A stretch of DNA of 64,000 nt, taken from Henckelia pumila. Taxonomy: Eukaryota; Streptophyta; Magnoliopsida; Lamiales; Gesneriaceae. The notes below the pieces were generated by a model. That model was not told the origin of the DNA. It saw nothing but the letters and a program-made list of their open reading frames with translations, and did not search any database. Within the stretch, counting starts at the first letter, position 1. Each line of letters begins with the position of its first letter. Location of the stretch: assembly GCF_033568475.1 (NCBI RefSeq), contig NC_133123.1, forward strand, positions 1,922,001 through 1,986,000, in the 5' to 3' direction. Below are positions 10,979-23,465 of the stretch, one piece after another. The translations under genes and the position numbers were made by a program.

Positions 10979-12458
10979 GCTTTTGTTCTAGCCAGCCACG
11001 AATGATGTCTTTTGCTTCAGTTATGTAGTTCTCTAAGTATTAGCTGAGAACACGTCTATGTAACTCGTTTTCTGTTTGGAATTTGCTGCACTTTGTTTCC
11101 TTAGGTTGAATAACTTCAATTTTACTGAGTTGATGATGTTCACTTGTGGCTGGAAGAAGTGAGACAGAGGATCCTTGTTCTTCAAAAAATAACACTTGGG
11201 ATTACTTTTTAAACTACCCGGTCTCTTCTGCACACACGATTTAGATGCACTTGCGATGATGAAAAATTACCATATCTATACTATTACTTTACTAGCAACT
11301 AATCATTATAGAAACGAACCATACCTTTTCATAACAGGAAAAAAAAAAATTATTGTGGAAAGGTTTTGTGAGACTCATTTTCATAATTATTATTCTTAAT
11401 AACAACGTACAAACTCCAATTACTTAAATAAGTCGGAGCCTAACAATATCAACCTGCAGGTCGGTTCACTCAATGTATATAAAAGCACGAGAACCGTTTG
11501 TCTTGAAATTACTAAACAATGAATAGCACAAGCTCAATCATTTATCATATATATATTAAAAGTCAAGCTCGAGTTCAAGCTCATAGTTGATACATTAAGC
11601 GACCTCAATAACTCATTAAACAAGCTCGTTAGACGAGCTTGTTTTCCAGCCCTTCAAGTATAGAAGGGAGCTTGAGTTTGAGTTTTATTCTAGTTCATTA
11701 AAAGTAGAATTGAGATCGAGTATACGACAATATCTATTTTCATACAAGCTCATTAAAGGTAGAAATTAAGATCGAGTATACGACAAAATCTATCTTCATA
11801 AATTAATTTGAAACTAGTCGAAAAAGAGTATTTATTTGGCAAATAACCAAAAGGACAATCCTAACCCTAACAACTAAAAGACAAAAACATGACAGGTCAC
11901 TAATGATCCAAAAATACTACATCCAAACTTTTTTTTCTTTTTTTTGAGGAGATACATCCAACTTTGTAGTACCATTGTACTAAATAAAAATATCATCATC
12001 ATAAATCCATTACTAAATATTTCATAATACAACTATGAGCGAGCTTACGAGCCACCAAATTCAGCCGAATTCGAGCTCGCGAGCCTATTGATGAACATGT
12101 TCGCGAGTTCACGAGCCGAATATCTTAAAACTCAAACTCGGCTCGATAAAATTATAGAGATCAAAATCAAGCTCGGACAGGACTCAATAAGCTTAACGAA
12201 CAAAATCGGACGAGAGTTTAACCGAGCCGAGCTTGGAAAAGCTTGCGAGTTGTTCGGTTCGTTTACATCCTACCAATATCTGTGAGGCGTCTCAAATGGG
12301 TGTTGCACTCTGAAGTTTTTGTTCACTAATAAAATTATTTATTTATTATTAGTTTGTTACTTGCTAGTTATTACACGAAATCAAGCATTAAACAACCGTA
12401 TTACTGGTTTCTCCGAATCAGTAACAAAAGATACAGAAAGACACAAGTATTAAACTAC
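10979..12458. other. Intergenic: dispersed-repeat fragments, no gene
   Basis: 11400-12280 is rich in AGCTCG/GAGCTCG words (for example ACAAGCTCGTTAGACGAGCTTG at 11619) and ends in GTTCGGTTCGTTTACATCC near 12253, a style common at the ends of plant DNA transposons. No terminal repeat pair or target duplication could be matched, so the element type is open. The phytocyanin 3' UTR should occupy the first 200 or so bases. Confidence 0.4.
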
Positions 12459-15400
12459 TTATCTGTCCCTCATCACGACATAGTTGGCCCCATTAGTCTT
12501 CTGTATCTTTGATATTCTTCTCAATATGGCAGCAAATGCATCTTTATCCTGCATTACAAACGTTTATTTCAACCACTTGAAGGATTTATTCACTGCTGGA
12601 GATCCGAAAATACTGATGTGGATCTTGGCTCTGACATCTCTAATTCAAGTGGTGGATTATTTTATCCATCCATCAGATATTTTTAAATGGTTTTAACAAA
12701 AATAACCGAAAATTTTAGCTCAAAGTAAAATTTGAAACATTTACTTGGCATAACTCGATATCGAACTCAAATTCAAACTCCTAATTGAGCCAACTCGAAT
12801 CCATATTAATTTCGTTTTTCAACTGCCACGCTGGATTTTAGCAAGAGTTTGAACATGACAAATGATGAATATTCAGCTCGATTTGGTCACTAACCACCCT
12901 AATCACCAACCACCCATTGTGGAGTATGAGTAAAATTGTCTGATGGGAGTACATAGATCTAAGGAACCGAAAAAGAAAACGCTAAGGATGTTCCAAGAAT
13001 GCACAAGTCAACTCCTAAATCAAGGGACATGTATGTCAAAGGTGCACTGGACTAGACACAAACTGCAAAATAGATCCATTACCTCTTTCAGTTTTAGCCT
13101 GGATTTAAATTTGGCTACAAGATCTTGCGTGGTCACTGGAGCCTTCTGCAACAGAACAGCCCTGATTTCATCTTCAGTAACTGGTCCAGAAGGTGGTGTT
13201 GATCCAGGTTTTGATGGTGCTGGTGGAGATGCACCTTTAGGAGGCACGGTGCTCTTCGTCGCCACCATAGTTTCATCTTTCACGGATTTTACTTCCTGAA
13301 TCCCGATTTATTTTTTTATAGTGATGAAAGAGTAAGAGATCACGTAGCCTGAACTCTGATGGATGCATTTAATACTACACTTAAAAATATACTCACGTGT
13401 TCTGTTTTCACTTTTTTCAGGGGCGCACCGTTAGGTGTTTTTGAATCCTCTCCATTACCTTTTCTTTTACTCTTTGAAGATTTTGATGAGGAGGGTGTCA
13501 CACGACCTGATCCAGAAGTAGTTGCTTTTGGTGGAGTGCTGTACTCAGCTGGCTTTTCATTAGGAGCTTCCTTCTTGGGAGCAAGTACAGGAGAAATATC
13601 ATCTTCCATCTAATCACACAAACAAAATTATATTCATAAGAGAAAAGCAATTTCATAGAGCAAAACAAGTTGAGTATTAGCCAGGAAGTAAACATCTGTT
13701 CAATCAGAAAGAGAGCAACCAAACACACCACACAGGGTCGTCAGGAAATAAAAGAATGATTAAAAAATTGCAGAAAAGTGGATATTCACCCAAATCATTA
13801 GTTTCAGGTGTATGAAAGTCTCTTCACCAACAAAAATAAATCAACAAACTTTTTATGAATTTTGCTTTAAATTTCTCTATGGGTGAAAACTATTCACGTT
13901 TAAGCCAAAAAAATTCCTTATTTCTCAAAAGCACAAGAAGGTTATTAAACCCTTACATCGTCCTCTTCATCATCATCATCATCGTCCTCTGTCTCTGAAT
14001 CATTCATCCCATTAGCTCGCCCAAGCAGTTTCTTCAGTTCTTTCCCGGATTTGCTTAGCACTTCACCCTCTTCATCCGCCTCATCCTCATCCTCGTCATC
14101 CTGAGGAAAGAGATTCATTATGGTATACAATAAAACAATAACCATTTGGCATGAGATATACACTATCACAACATTCTAAATTATAACCTGCTTGATTTCT
14201 GGTGGAGCAGGTATTTCAGGGGCCAAATCTTCACGTTCCTCAGGATCATTTCCAACTGCTTCATCATCGTCTGTAAAAATTTCTTCATGCTCCCAATCAT
14301 CACCTACAGAAAATGAAAAAAAAAAAAAAAAAAAAAAAACTTTTAAAAAATTGAACAGAAATACAGAATTATGAAATGCAATAAATTAGGACATGGCAGT
14401 TCCAGCTAAGAGAAGTAGAGTTGCCCATGGCAAAGTTAAATAGTAGAAGTCAAGGTATTGAATAAATGTAGATAAGAAAAATTGAAAGTCCTAGTGGTAA
14501 TTGCCTTGACAGTGAATTTGTGGGACAACAATGGAATACGGAACATCACCAATCACCAAAACCTTAAAAATACACCAAATATCAGCAGATTGAAACTTAA
14601 TAATAAACGCACAGAGAGAGAGAAGAAAACCTAACTTGCTTCGGTGTCAGTTTTGATCAAGCACTGACATTCTTCTAGTCCTAGTCCTAAATTAGGTTAG
14701 CAAAACTGATTCTTACACTAGATCTTTATCAAAGGTGTGCTACTATTAGAACCCAAGTTAAACTATTAGAAGTAATGAAAAATTGATCATTGAGTTTCAC
14801 CCTTTTCGATATCATCGTCATCAAAATCCAGGTCACCTCCCCTAGGCCCCTCCTCGTCGTCATCCCCACTTTTTTTATTAAGTCCCAGCCGACTTTTTCT
14901 TGATGCCTCATCTTCTTCATCTTCCTCTCCTCTATCTGAAACATTGCCTTCATCATCATCCCCAGCAGCTTTTTTGCGTCCCTTCCCACCACCAGCTCCA
15001 CTTTCCTGTTCATCAAACTTTTCAACTTCACCAAAGGCGGCAGGTCCATTGTTTGCTGCTTTCATCATCCATCTCTGGTAGCCATCAGCAGTTTTCCTTC
15101 TATTTTTCATCTTTTCTTCTGCCTCCTCCAAAGTGAGTTGCTTATACTGAGCCACTTTGTTAAAGTTGTACCTAAAATCAAAAGAAAATGTGAACTGACA
15201 AGCAGAAATTATGAACTCCAATGCAGAGTTTCCAATACATAGGAGAACAGTAAATTTCTTACCAAGAACCAGCAGGAGTAGCAAGAAATTCCTTTCCCTG
15301 AAGCATCAAGAGGTAATATGTAGCTGACTGTGAACCCTCTAGTTGACCATGGTACTGAAACTGGCCAGTTTCATCCTCCAGCAGCCAAGGTCTATTTTTG

Positions 15401-16483
15401 TACTTCTCCTACAGAATGCAATCATATGATGCTAACAATCAGCTACCAGAAACAGATAAAAGAGATTAATGAGGAGACAACAAGTGATTGAATAAAAAAC
15501 GCAAATATTTTGCACCCGCAAAGCATCAGTAACTTGGCGTCCCTGCAGGCCTTCTTTCTGCAATGACCATTTATTATCGGTCTTCTTCTTAAAATTCGGC
15601 ACACCGGTAGGAAATCTACCAATAAAATGATTTTTGATGCTACTGGAACTTGCCCGAACATTATATTCCTGTGTTCGAGAAATAGCATTCACAATAAATA
15701 TAACAGAAGAATAGGTATTCAGCGACACATAGCACCGGATTAAAAATGTAATCATTGAATCTAATCCATATTTTATCCTTTCACTGCCAAGGCACCAAGG
15801 TCCAAAAATTGAAAAAGTCATTTTTTTAAAGCTGATTAGAACCTTTGCATACATAATGGTTTGGCCACTTTACTCACATATAAGCTTATTTCGAGAAACA
15901 GATGAAATTACCCCAACTTTTTAACAGGTTTCTAGTGTTCTCATACAAAACTAACAGCATCAGAAAAAGGGAAAAAAAAAGCAAAATTTAAACAGATAGT
16001 TCCAGGTTGCCAAGTCTTTTACACGCCAAAAATTTTTTTGGTGAACTATCAACAAGTAAATGATTGCAGGGCAAAAAGTAAGCAGTTAAAAAAACTTCAA
16101 GACCCAATCCACCATGAAATTTAAAAATAAAATCATAATTAGAAAGCAACGGAGTACAGATGGTTGGCATACGGACACAAACTCTATGCGCGAGCGCGTA
16201 AGCAGATATAGTGTCATTGATAAACTAAAAAAATCAATAAGTTATTCGCATCTTCTTCATTTAACTCCTCCTGTACTAGTGGACGAAGCGAGGGACGAAG
16301 CGAGGGACGAACCCTAATCAAACGAGTGATGGGGGTTCCGCACTCGTAGCACTTGGCACGATTCTCAGCCATGGTTTTGCCGCACGTCAAGCAAAGTGTC
16401 AGATGCTTGCAAGTGCTGCCATATAGATCCACCGTGGAGCCGCAACCGCCGCATGACGGCTTCAATATCAAATCAATCGGCAT
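12459..16483 (-). CDS. TFIIF1: Transcription initiation factor IIF subunit alpha (RAP74)
   Basis: Large TFIIF subunit, which binds RNA polymerase II in the pre-initiation complex and acts in initiation and elongation. Nine exons: 16483-16313, 15668-15516, 15408-15263, 15171-14801, 14303-14188, 14100-13957, 13609-13397, 13295-13083, 12548-12459. They join in frame to 538 aa, about the usual plant length. The N-terminus is Cys-rich (CGGCG, CLTCGKT, CYECG) like plant TFIIF alpha. Next come the dimerisation region (WSLQKEGLQGRQ, PWLLEDETG, GSWYNFNKVAQYKQL), long acidic Asp/Glu runs, a basic Ser/Lys region, and the C-terminal winged helix (VTEDEIRAVLLQKAPVTTQD through ILRRISKIQK to RDR). The start is the ATG at 16483; the frame stays open upstream without an ATG. 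All donors are GT and all acceptors AG. Complete and apparently intact. Confidence 0.95.
14315..14339. repeat. Poly(A)25 tract in TFIIF alpha intron 4
   Basis: On the gene strand this is a T25 run about 12 nt upstream of the exon-5 acceptor, so it doubles as the polypyrimidine tract. It is likely polymorphic in length. Confidence 0.9.
16281..16311. repeat. 12-bp tandem repeat beside the first splice donor of TFIIF alpha
   Basis: GGACGAAGCGAG is present 2.6 times. On the gene strand the repeat begins with the GT of the intron-1 donor (GTTCGT at 16312-16307), and GTTCGT or CTTCGT words recur every 12 nt. Confidence 0.85.
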
Positions 16484-16763
16484 CCTCCTCCTTATTTCCA
16501 GTCGTCCTGCATCACCCGCAACTACCCTTGATGATTGAGACACGGACAAGATTGGGGCTTCGACAATTGCGAGACTCAAATCGGGAGATGGAGGAATTCA
16601 AGTTTTTTCTGTTCTCGGTTGAATTTTATTTTGATTTTAATTTCACAGGAACCAAGCAAGTAGCCACAGAATCCATTAATTAACCAAAAAATGGGCTTTT
16701 TTAAAAACATATTTAATTATTGTTGAAAATATTATTATCTTTACTTCTTGACGATCTTTACTA

Positions 16764-17002
16764 TCTTTACTATTATATAATACTTAAGCATGCTAGAAAA
16801 ACTGTCTTTTGAAGACACCATTTTTTTCCCTATTTTACCCCTCTTTTTTCATTTCTTATTTCACGTGTAGGCTAACTTTCCATTCTCTACTCCCCACTTC
16901 CCACTCCCCATTATAACTTCTCTCATCTAAAATATAATTTCTTTCATAAAATCATGTTGATTGTTATTGTACACACGTAACGCGTGTGCATTATTTTACT
17001 AG
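16764..17002 (+). mobile_element. Small non-autonomous Helitron
   Basis: The 5' end TCTTTACTATTATATAAT follows an A (16763). The 3' end is CTAG (16999-17002) followed by T (17003). A hairpin CACACG-taacg-CGTGTG (16972-16988) lies 10 nt before CTAG. These are the three Helitron hallmarks: 5' TC, a subterminal hairpin with CTRR end, and A/T insertion without target duplication. The 239-bp element has no coding sequence and lies about 280 bp upstream of the TFIIF alpha ATG. Confidence 0.65.
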
Positions 17003-17356
17003 TTATTATTTAAAGTTAAATGTTGAATGTTGAATATTGAGTTGTAAAATGTGAAAAATTAGTGTGTGATGATATAAATGATAATGTATTAATATTTGAA
17101 CTAATATTCAAATGAGATCTATAAATATGTCTCTCCATTTGTGTAGAAAACACAATTGAAAAAATTTATGAAGTGTAGAGTTTGATATATTTTGAGTTTT
17201 GGAGTTTTTACTTTTTACCATAAATTTTTAATTTTTCACACACGTTATCAGCACGATCGCTCGAAGGTTCTCTATAATTTTCGACACTCCAACCTCCAAA
17301 ATACAAGGAGAAGACAAAATATTCAACAAGTAAGAATATTTATTTTACTTTTTATA
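17003..17356. other. Unassigned AT-rich DNA with a retroelement-leader-like phrase
   Basis: Contains TTTTTCACACACGTTATCAGCACGA near 17230-17256; the core TTATCAGCACGA resembles leaders of some plant LTR elements, from memory. No LTR pair or coding domain was found, so I do not call an element. Confidence 0.25.
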
Positions 17357-17858
17357 TATTTTTACTATGTATATATATTAATATATAATTTCATGTTATT
17401 ATATAAATGGATGTCTATGACACCGACCTTATAATAACGTGATATGATATATATTTATCTTGTATATATACTAACTATATTAATATATAATTTCATGTTA
17501 TTATATAAAAGGATGTCTATGTCACCGACCTCATAATAACGTGATATGATATATATTTATTACGTATATATACTAACTATATTAATATAATTTCATGTTA
17601 TTATATAAAAGGATGTCTATGACACCGACCTTATAATAACGTGATATGATGTATATTTATTATGTATATATACTAACTATATTTTATATAATTTCATGTT
17701 ATTATATAAAAGGATGTCTACGGCACCGACCTTATAATAACGTGATATGAAATATATTATTGTGCATTTATATACTAACCATATTCGTATAATCTCATAT
17801 TATTATATAAAAAAATGTCTATGACACCGACCTTATAATAATGTGATATAATATACAT
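17357..17858. repeat. 101-bp tandem repeat, five copies
   Basis: The phrase GATGTCTATGACACCGACC (with changes) starts near 17409, 17511, 17611, 17712 and 17813, a period of 100-102 bp. Each unit continues TTATAATAACGTGATATGA, then a TATATAC tract and TTTCATGTTATTATATAAA. The last copy is the most diverged. Confidence 0.9.
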
Positions 17859-18299
17859 AATTATTTAATTATGATTATCATTATATGCATCACATGATTA
17901 TCACAATTTTTTATTCAACACATACTCATTTTTTTTCTTACCCCAACGTTCACAAATGATAACAAAACGACTAGTTTTTTGCCTATAAATATGTTCACTC
18001 AAATTCATTTCAATCACACCAAATTTACTCTTTCTCTCAAAATATTTTTTATCGGTTTTTTCGAAGAAAAAGAAGAAGATGGCGTTTTTAAGGCTATTTT
18101 TATAACTATTATGGTTATCATACTCACGAGTCTTTTATTTATCGGTGATTATCCACCACACGTATTTAAAATAAAAAACTGATTGAGAAATAAAAATTAA
18201 AATAGTTGAAAGAAAAATTTAATTAAAACGAGACAACCAAGACACACGCAGATATCAAACCAATCATGTAACATTGTAGTCGATTCGAGATTCAGATTT
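17859..18299. other. Intergenic; TATA-like motif and short open frame, no gene called
   Basis: CTATAAATA at 17980-17988 is followed by an AT-rich leader-like stretch. The 67-codon open frame across it starts on a TTG and has no known domain. It could be a truncated retroelement leader. Confidence 0.25.
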
Positions 18300-18920
18300 A
18301 GAGGGTGTTTGACTAAACTTATTAAAAAGAGCTTATAAGCTCCTAAAACTTAAAAGCTGTTTTATGAGCTTATAAGTTGTTAGAACTTATTTTAAAAATA
18401 AGCTGTTAAAGTGTTTGGATAAACTTATTTTAAATAACTTAAAGATGTTGATGTGTTTGGTATTATAAAATCTTTTTATCGTCAAAATTACCAAAAAGGG
18501 TATAATTATATTAAAATAATATTTCGAGTTATACATATTTGAAAATAGTTTTAGAATAAACATATATTTTAAAAAATAAAATTGTTATAATATTTTATTT
18601 TAGAAAAAATTATGTGATTTGGAATTTTTTTAAAAAAATAATATTTAATATTTAATGGGTGGAGGATATGGTGGAGATTTATTAAAATATATATAAGGAT
18701 ATTTTAGAGAGATAGAATGTTAAAATAAGATCTTTTTGAAAAAAGTACCTCCCCCTTACTTTTTTAAAAACAGCTTATAAGCTGTCAAACAACTTATTTT
18801 GATAGCTTATAATCTGTTTTTAAAATTTTTTATCAAATAGATCCGGAGAGCTTTTAAAATCTAAAACAACTTAAAAGCTGTTTTTAAGAGCTTAAAAGCT
18901 CTCCCAAACACCTTCTTAAT
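18300..18920. mobile_element. Candidate hAT-type MITE with AGCTTATAAGCT subterminal repeats
   Basis: The left end AGGGTGTTTGACTAAAC and right end CCCAAACACCTTC form an imperfect terminal inverted pair. Inside, AGCTTATAAGCT and AAAAGCTGTTTT words repeat in both orientations near both ends, as in a well-known group of plant hAT MITEs. I could not find a clear 8-bp target duplication, so the limits are approximate. Confidence 0.5.
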
Positions 18921-19156
18921 ATTAGATTACGGGAATTTTTCTAAATTGTTTAATTGTCTATTTCTAGAACAATTAAATCTATTCAAATATTGACGGATTA
19001 AATTTTCATAATTCTAATCAAATTTGAATGAATTAAATATTTTTGAGAATTCAATTTTCACCTAAAACCACACACTGAAACCAGATATTATTTTTAGTCG
19101 GTTTTACCATGTGTTGGTTGTTAAAGTGATCAAAATCAATCCCTCCTCTATCGACT

Positions 19157-19403
19157 TGGATAGCATATACCCGGCATGGTTATCCAAAGAGTTGGGGAGA
19201 AAACACGGTTTCCCCCCTTGAATCATAGCACAATCATCGGGTTCCCATAAACAAACTTTGTTCAAAAAGTCGCTGATTAATGCATCGGAAATGCCTGGTT
19301 TAACGACACACCATGCAACTATATCAAGACTCTGGACATGAGTGGCAGCAATAAGAAAGAGACAAGAAAAATAGAGTACTGCTTTGATTAAAAAACAAGC
19401 CAT
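19157..19403 (-). pseudogene. X8/CBM43 protein gene, copy 1: N-terminal half only
   Basis: The ATG is at 19403. The frame matches the intact copy through the signal peptide and the first half of the X8 domain to GYMLS, then at about 19157 runs into unrelated sequence and stops at 19104 after 17 foreign residues. The break marks the left edge of the tandem array. No C-terminal half is seen nearby on the left. Confidence 0.85.
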
Positions 19404-20859
19404 AACAGCTGTGAGATTGTTATGTTTTACTTTCGTGGGAGTATGGGAGATTAAATACTTGGTTTAGATGAGAGATGGTGGAGGTTTTTAATTAATTTAA
19501 TTTTTTTAATCTCGTGGGAATGATATAAATGAGATTCTTTCTTTTTATTTCTTAGCCTTTTGTTTTCCTTTTTTTACAACCTGAATTTCAAAAAAAAAAA
19601 CCCTGAATTTATTACGTACCCAGCTATCCTTAATTTATTAAGATGAATGTGGCAGTGATTTAAAATATAACCAATATTAGTGTAAATTTGATAGCTAACC
19701 ATCAAGCCCCCATTTGGTTCCATCTCCGAAAACATCTAAATATTCGAATTACTTAAATCATACGAAATAACTTGTTTCAAAATTACTTTGTTTAGATGAG
19801 ACATGGTTGAGGTTTTTAATTAATTTAATTTTTTTAATCTCGTGGAAACGATATAGATGGGATTCTTTCTTTTTAGTTTTTGGCCTTTTGTTTTCCTTTT
19901 TTTACAACCTGAATTTCAAAAAAAAAACCTGAATTTATTAATTAAGATGAATGTGGCAGTGATAAAAACAAGTTTAACTTTCAATGGTTATATGAAATTG
20001 TTGGTTTAAAAAAAATCACATTGAAGAATTCGAAGATTCTGAAGATATTTTGTAGTCGTCGTTACTAAGTGTTCCCGTGCTGCCGTTCGTGTTGAAGACA
20101 TCAGAGACAACACTGTGGGAACTGTGTTGTTGAATATCTTTACTGTCTCTTCAAATTTAGGCTACGGGAGTTGCATCTGATTTCTTTTATACTCTGATTG
20201 TATTTTAGAATGCAAATTTGATTTCTCAACTTGTTGAGAAATTTAGGATTTAATGATTTTTCGTAAAATCACTAGGATTATCTTTGTAAGACTGATCTTA
20301 CGTTTACTGTTGATATTTAGCCCTAAGGCACCCGCACGAGTTTTTATACTCGTGCAAAATTAATTTCTTGTGTTATTTATTTTTGTTTATTTTCCGCTGC
20401 CCTGTGTTGTCGTTGATGTTGTGACACCGCGGACAACACTGACTCTTTATTTTAACCTACAATTAACAATACGATTTCTGTCACACACCTTCATCGGCGA
20501 ATCATCGAATTATATATGAAAAAGAAACAACGTCGAATAATGGCCACCAATGCTAACCCGCCGTCATAAGTGGTTGGTTGCAATCCTCCCCTGTGAGTAG
20601 AGGCTTTTTAAGACAAAAAAAAAAAAAAAAAAATCACCCGTAACTAAAATTTAATGAAAATCTTACCGTCGGCAAAGAGTATAAATGCGCAAATCCAAGC
20701 TTATCAAAGCAACCACAGTGCCCAAAATGAGAATGAACTCGCTTCCATGGACGTGCTGTTTGTTAGCTCCATTTGTGTCTGGAATATGCAGCGTCGCATT
20801 GGGATACTCACAGTATTCATTCGGGTTCACAAATGTTATGGCTCCTATACCATCAGAGT

Positions 20860-23452
20860 TGTGGGGACCTCGGGTTGCTAATCTCGTTTTAGGGCAGCTA
20901 ATTATTAATTAAACAATTAATCAAACAATTAAAGAATAATAAATTAAGAGCAGAAATTTTTTTTTTTAAAACTCAGAGCCTCGCTCGATCGGGCAAAGTC
21001 AGCCGATCGAGCGAGCAAAATATCACATTCTCGGGTCTGCACATATAATGGCCTCGCTCGATCCGGCAAAGTTAGCCGATCAAGCGAGCCATGAATCAAA
21101 ACTCTCGGTGTGCCCAATTACTTGCCGCGCTCGATCCTACAAATTCTCAGGATCGAGCGTGCCTCTTGTTCCAAAATTTCTGCAGAATCTGTTTGCTGAC
21201 AAACCTTGAAACATTGGCAAGATCCTTCAAATAAATTCAAGTCTATACATGATATAACATCTGAGAACATGCGTATATTCATATACGAAGTCTCTGGCAT
21301 CAAAACATGCGTTGAATACATCAATTCGAATAACATAATAGACATCAATTGAGCAATCTACACAAAGACTCAAATGTGAGCTTCAAGTCTATAAGTTCAT
21401 ATCAAGTTTGATGCTATCTAACTACCATTCTTCTGCTTAAAACCCGAGTCCACACTTGCTAAGTCTCGCTCCCAATCTGTCAATGTCGTCTCAACAATGC
21501 TCCTGCCCCACCTGTTGCAATGCACACATACAAAACAAAGCAATAGTCGGATAAACTCCAGTGAGAAATCATTCTCAGTATAATCGACATATAAATGCGT
21601 TAAATAAATTCATATCAACTCTAAACATATCAACTCAAGAATAGAGTAAAAATAACGCATATATCGACTCAACCTCAACTCAAGACTCAATTTATATAGC
21701 GCGCTTATCTCAAGAATTGATTCTTATCACTTCATTGCCATCAAGATTCGTAACCGATCTTGACATGGATATCCATCTATCGTAGCCATTCCGGGCTAGA
21801 AAATAAGGTTAACCGCAACCTTGGCATAGAATCAATTCAATATACAATCATATCAAAAGCAATAAAGATCCACTACCTGTGATGGATCGACAATAACATA
21901 AGTTCTACCTCAAGAACAAATATTTAAACAAGTATGTGGTTTGTTGGGGATAACTCAAGAATAGTCGTTCTTGAGTTTCACAGTCCCTAACTCACGATGT
22001 CGTCATTATACCTTTCATTCTCGAGTTGACGATGTTCCACATCTGGATAGAAAGTACCACAACTCATAGCAAATCTGCTCATTCAATCATCAATCATCTC
22101 CACTCACATTCGCTTCCATCTTGATCACTTCTTCTTCGGTTTCAAGTTGAGGTTCTTGAGTCAATAGTCTCCTATTAAACTCTGAAACATATCATCAAAA
22201 CATGTATATCAAACCTCATTCTATTCAATCATTTTAGAATTGAATCAAAATCATCAATATAAATTCAATCAACATCATTTCAAACTTCGACTTCTTCTTA
22301 TTCGATATAACTCGGAGTCTTGAATCGTTAGCCTTCGAAACTCAACTGAAATCGAGAAATAAAAATGCTATAACATTCATAACATCTAAACAACTATCTC
22401 AACTCAGTTATAGTCTATCAACACGAAGTCAAAACATCAACCGGCGGCGTAGCGATTGAAAATCGGGAACCGACGCGGTATCGAATTCATTTCTAATCAA
22501 TTCAGTCATTCGTATCACCTATATCAGCTGAATTCATCATTCAATTCATCATATCAGCAGCTAAATATATCAAATTTAAGCTGGACATCACAACAAGTTC
22601 ATTCCTTAGTTCATTTTCAATCCAGCTTCGATATATAACGGCATACGAATTCAATAACACAAACATCAAGTCATAATCTGATCTCTGCCAAATTTCATTC
22701 TTCAAAACATGCCGAGATAACAAAATACTTACATCAAATCGAAGGCCTTGTCTCAAGGATTCCAGAACATCTTTCGGAATTGAAATCGGACGAGCGAAAC
22801 AAAAGTTATGGCGATTTGAAACTCAAAACGAAAAAGGAATAAGAGGGGTTCGGCTTCCTCTTTCGAATTTTCTGAATAATTCTGAATACACAAAACATAT
22901 ACACGTAGCATGCTGATAATCTGATTCATAATCTGATATGTATTGCATAAATTTCAATTTAGTCCCTCAAGTCTTCAGTAATTGCAATTCAGTCCTCGGC
23001 CTTCTTTTTAATTCAATTTTAATCCAAAATAATTTAAGAATATTAGAATTAAAATCAAAACTCTAAATATTCCCAAATTAAATACACTCGGATTAAAATT
23101 AAATAAATTTGGATTAAATCAATAATCCCGGCCTTTTGCACTTTAGCCCTCGAATCTTCGATATTTTCAAATCAACCCCTGGTCGGATTTCATCTTCAAA
23201 TACATCTTCTTTAATTTCCGAAATATGGAATTTAATATCAAATTCCATAAATATTCAAATCAAATATTTATTCTTTTAATTTAAGAATTCTCGGAATTTA
23301 ATTCTCAAAATCCGTCAATTCTCAAATTAAATATTTTCGGCTCGAAAATTAAATCTATCATTTCCATAAATTCTCAAATCAATATTAGCCCATAATATGG
23401 AATTTAATTCTCAAATCCCATAATTAATAATTTAATATTTTCGGGCCTTACA
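20860..23452 (-). repeat. LTR of the LARD-like element (3' LTR on the minus strand)
   Basis: 2593 bp; pairs with 27598-30190. Carries three hairpins at 20981-21013, 21053-21088 and 21128-21159. Confidence 0.93.
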
Positions 23453-23465
23453 ATTCCTCCCCTCT
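23453..23465 (-). promoter_or_regulatory. Polypurine tract of the LARD-like element
   Basis: AGAGGGGAGGAAT on the minus strand directly abuts the LTR start TGTAAGGCCC. It would prime plus-strand DNA synthesis. Confidence 0.75.

Noticed and set aside
10473-10991. Open frames on other strands and frames over the proline-rich repeat
   Set aside because: Shadows of the repetitive PAPPTQPKP coding region.
12484-12696. Plus-strand open frame
   Set aside because: It is antisense to the last exon of TFIIF alpha.
17979-18182. 67-codon open frame after a TATA-like motif
   Set aside because: No ATG at the start, no domain, AT-rich; not enough to call a gene.
22456-22756. Open frames inside the LARD-like LTR (and their copies near 29194-29667)
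   Set aside because: Short, overlapping on both strands, no domain; LTR sequence.
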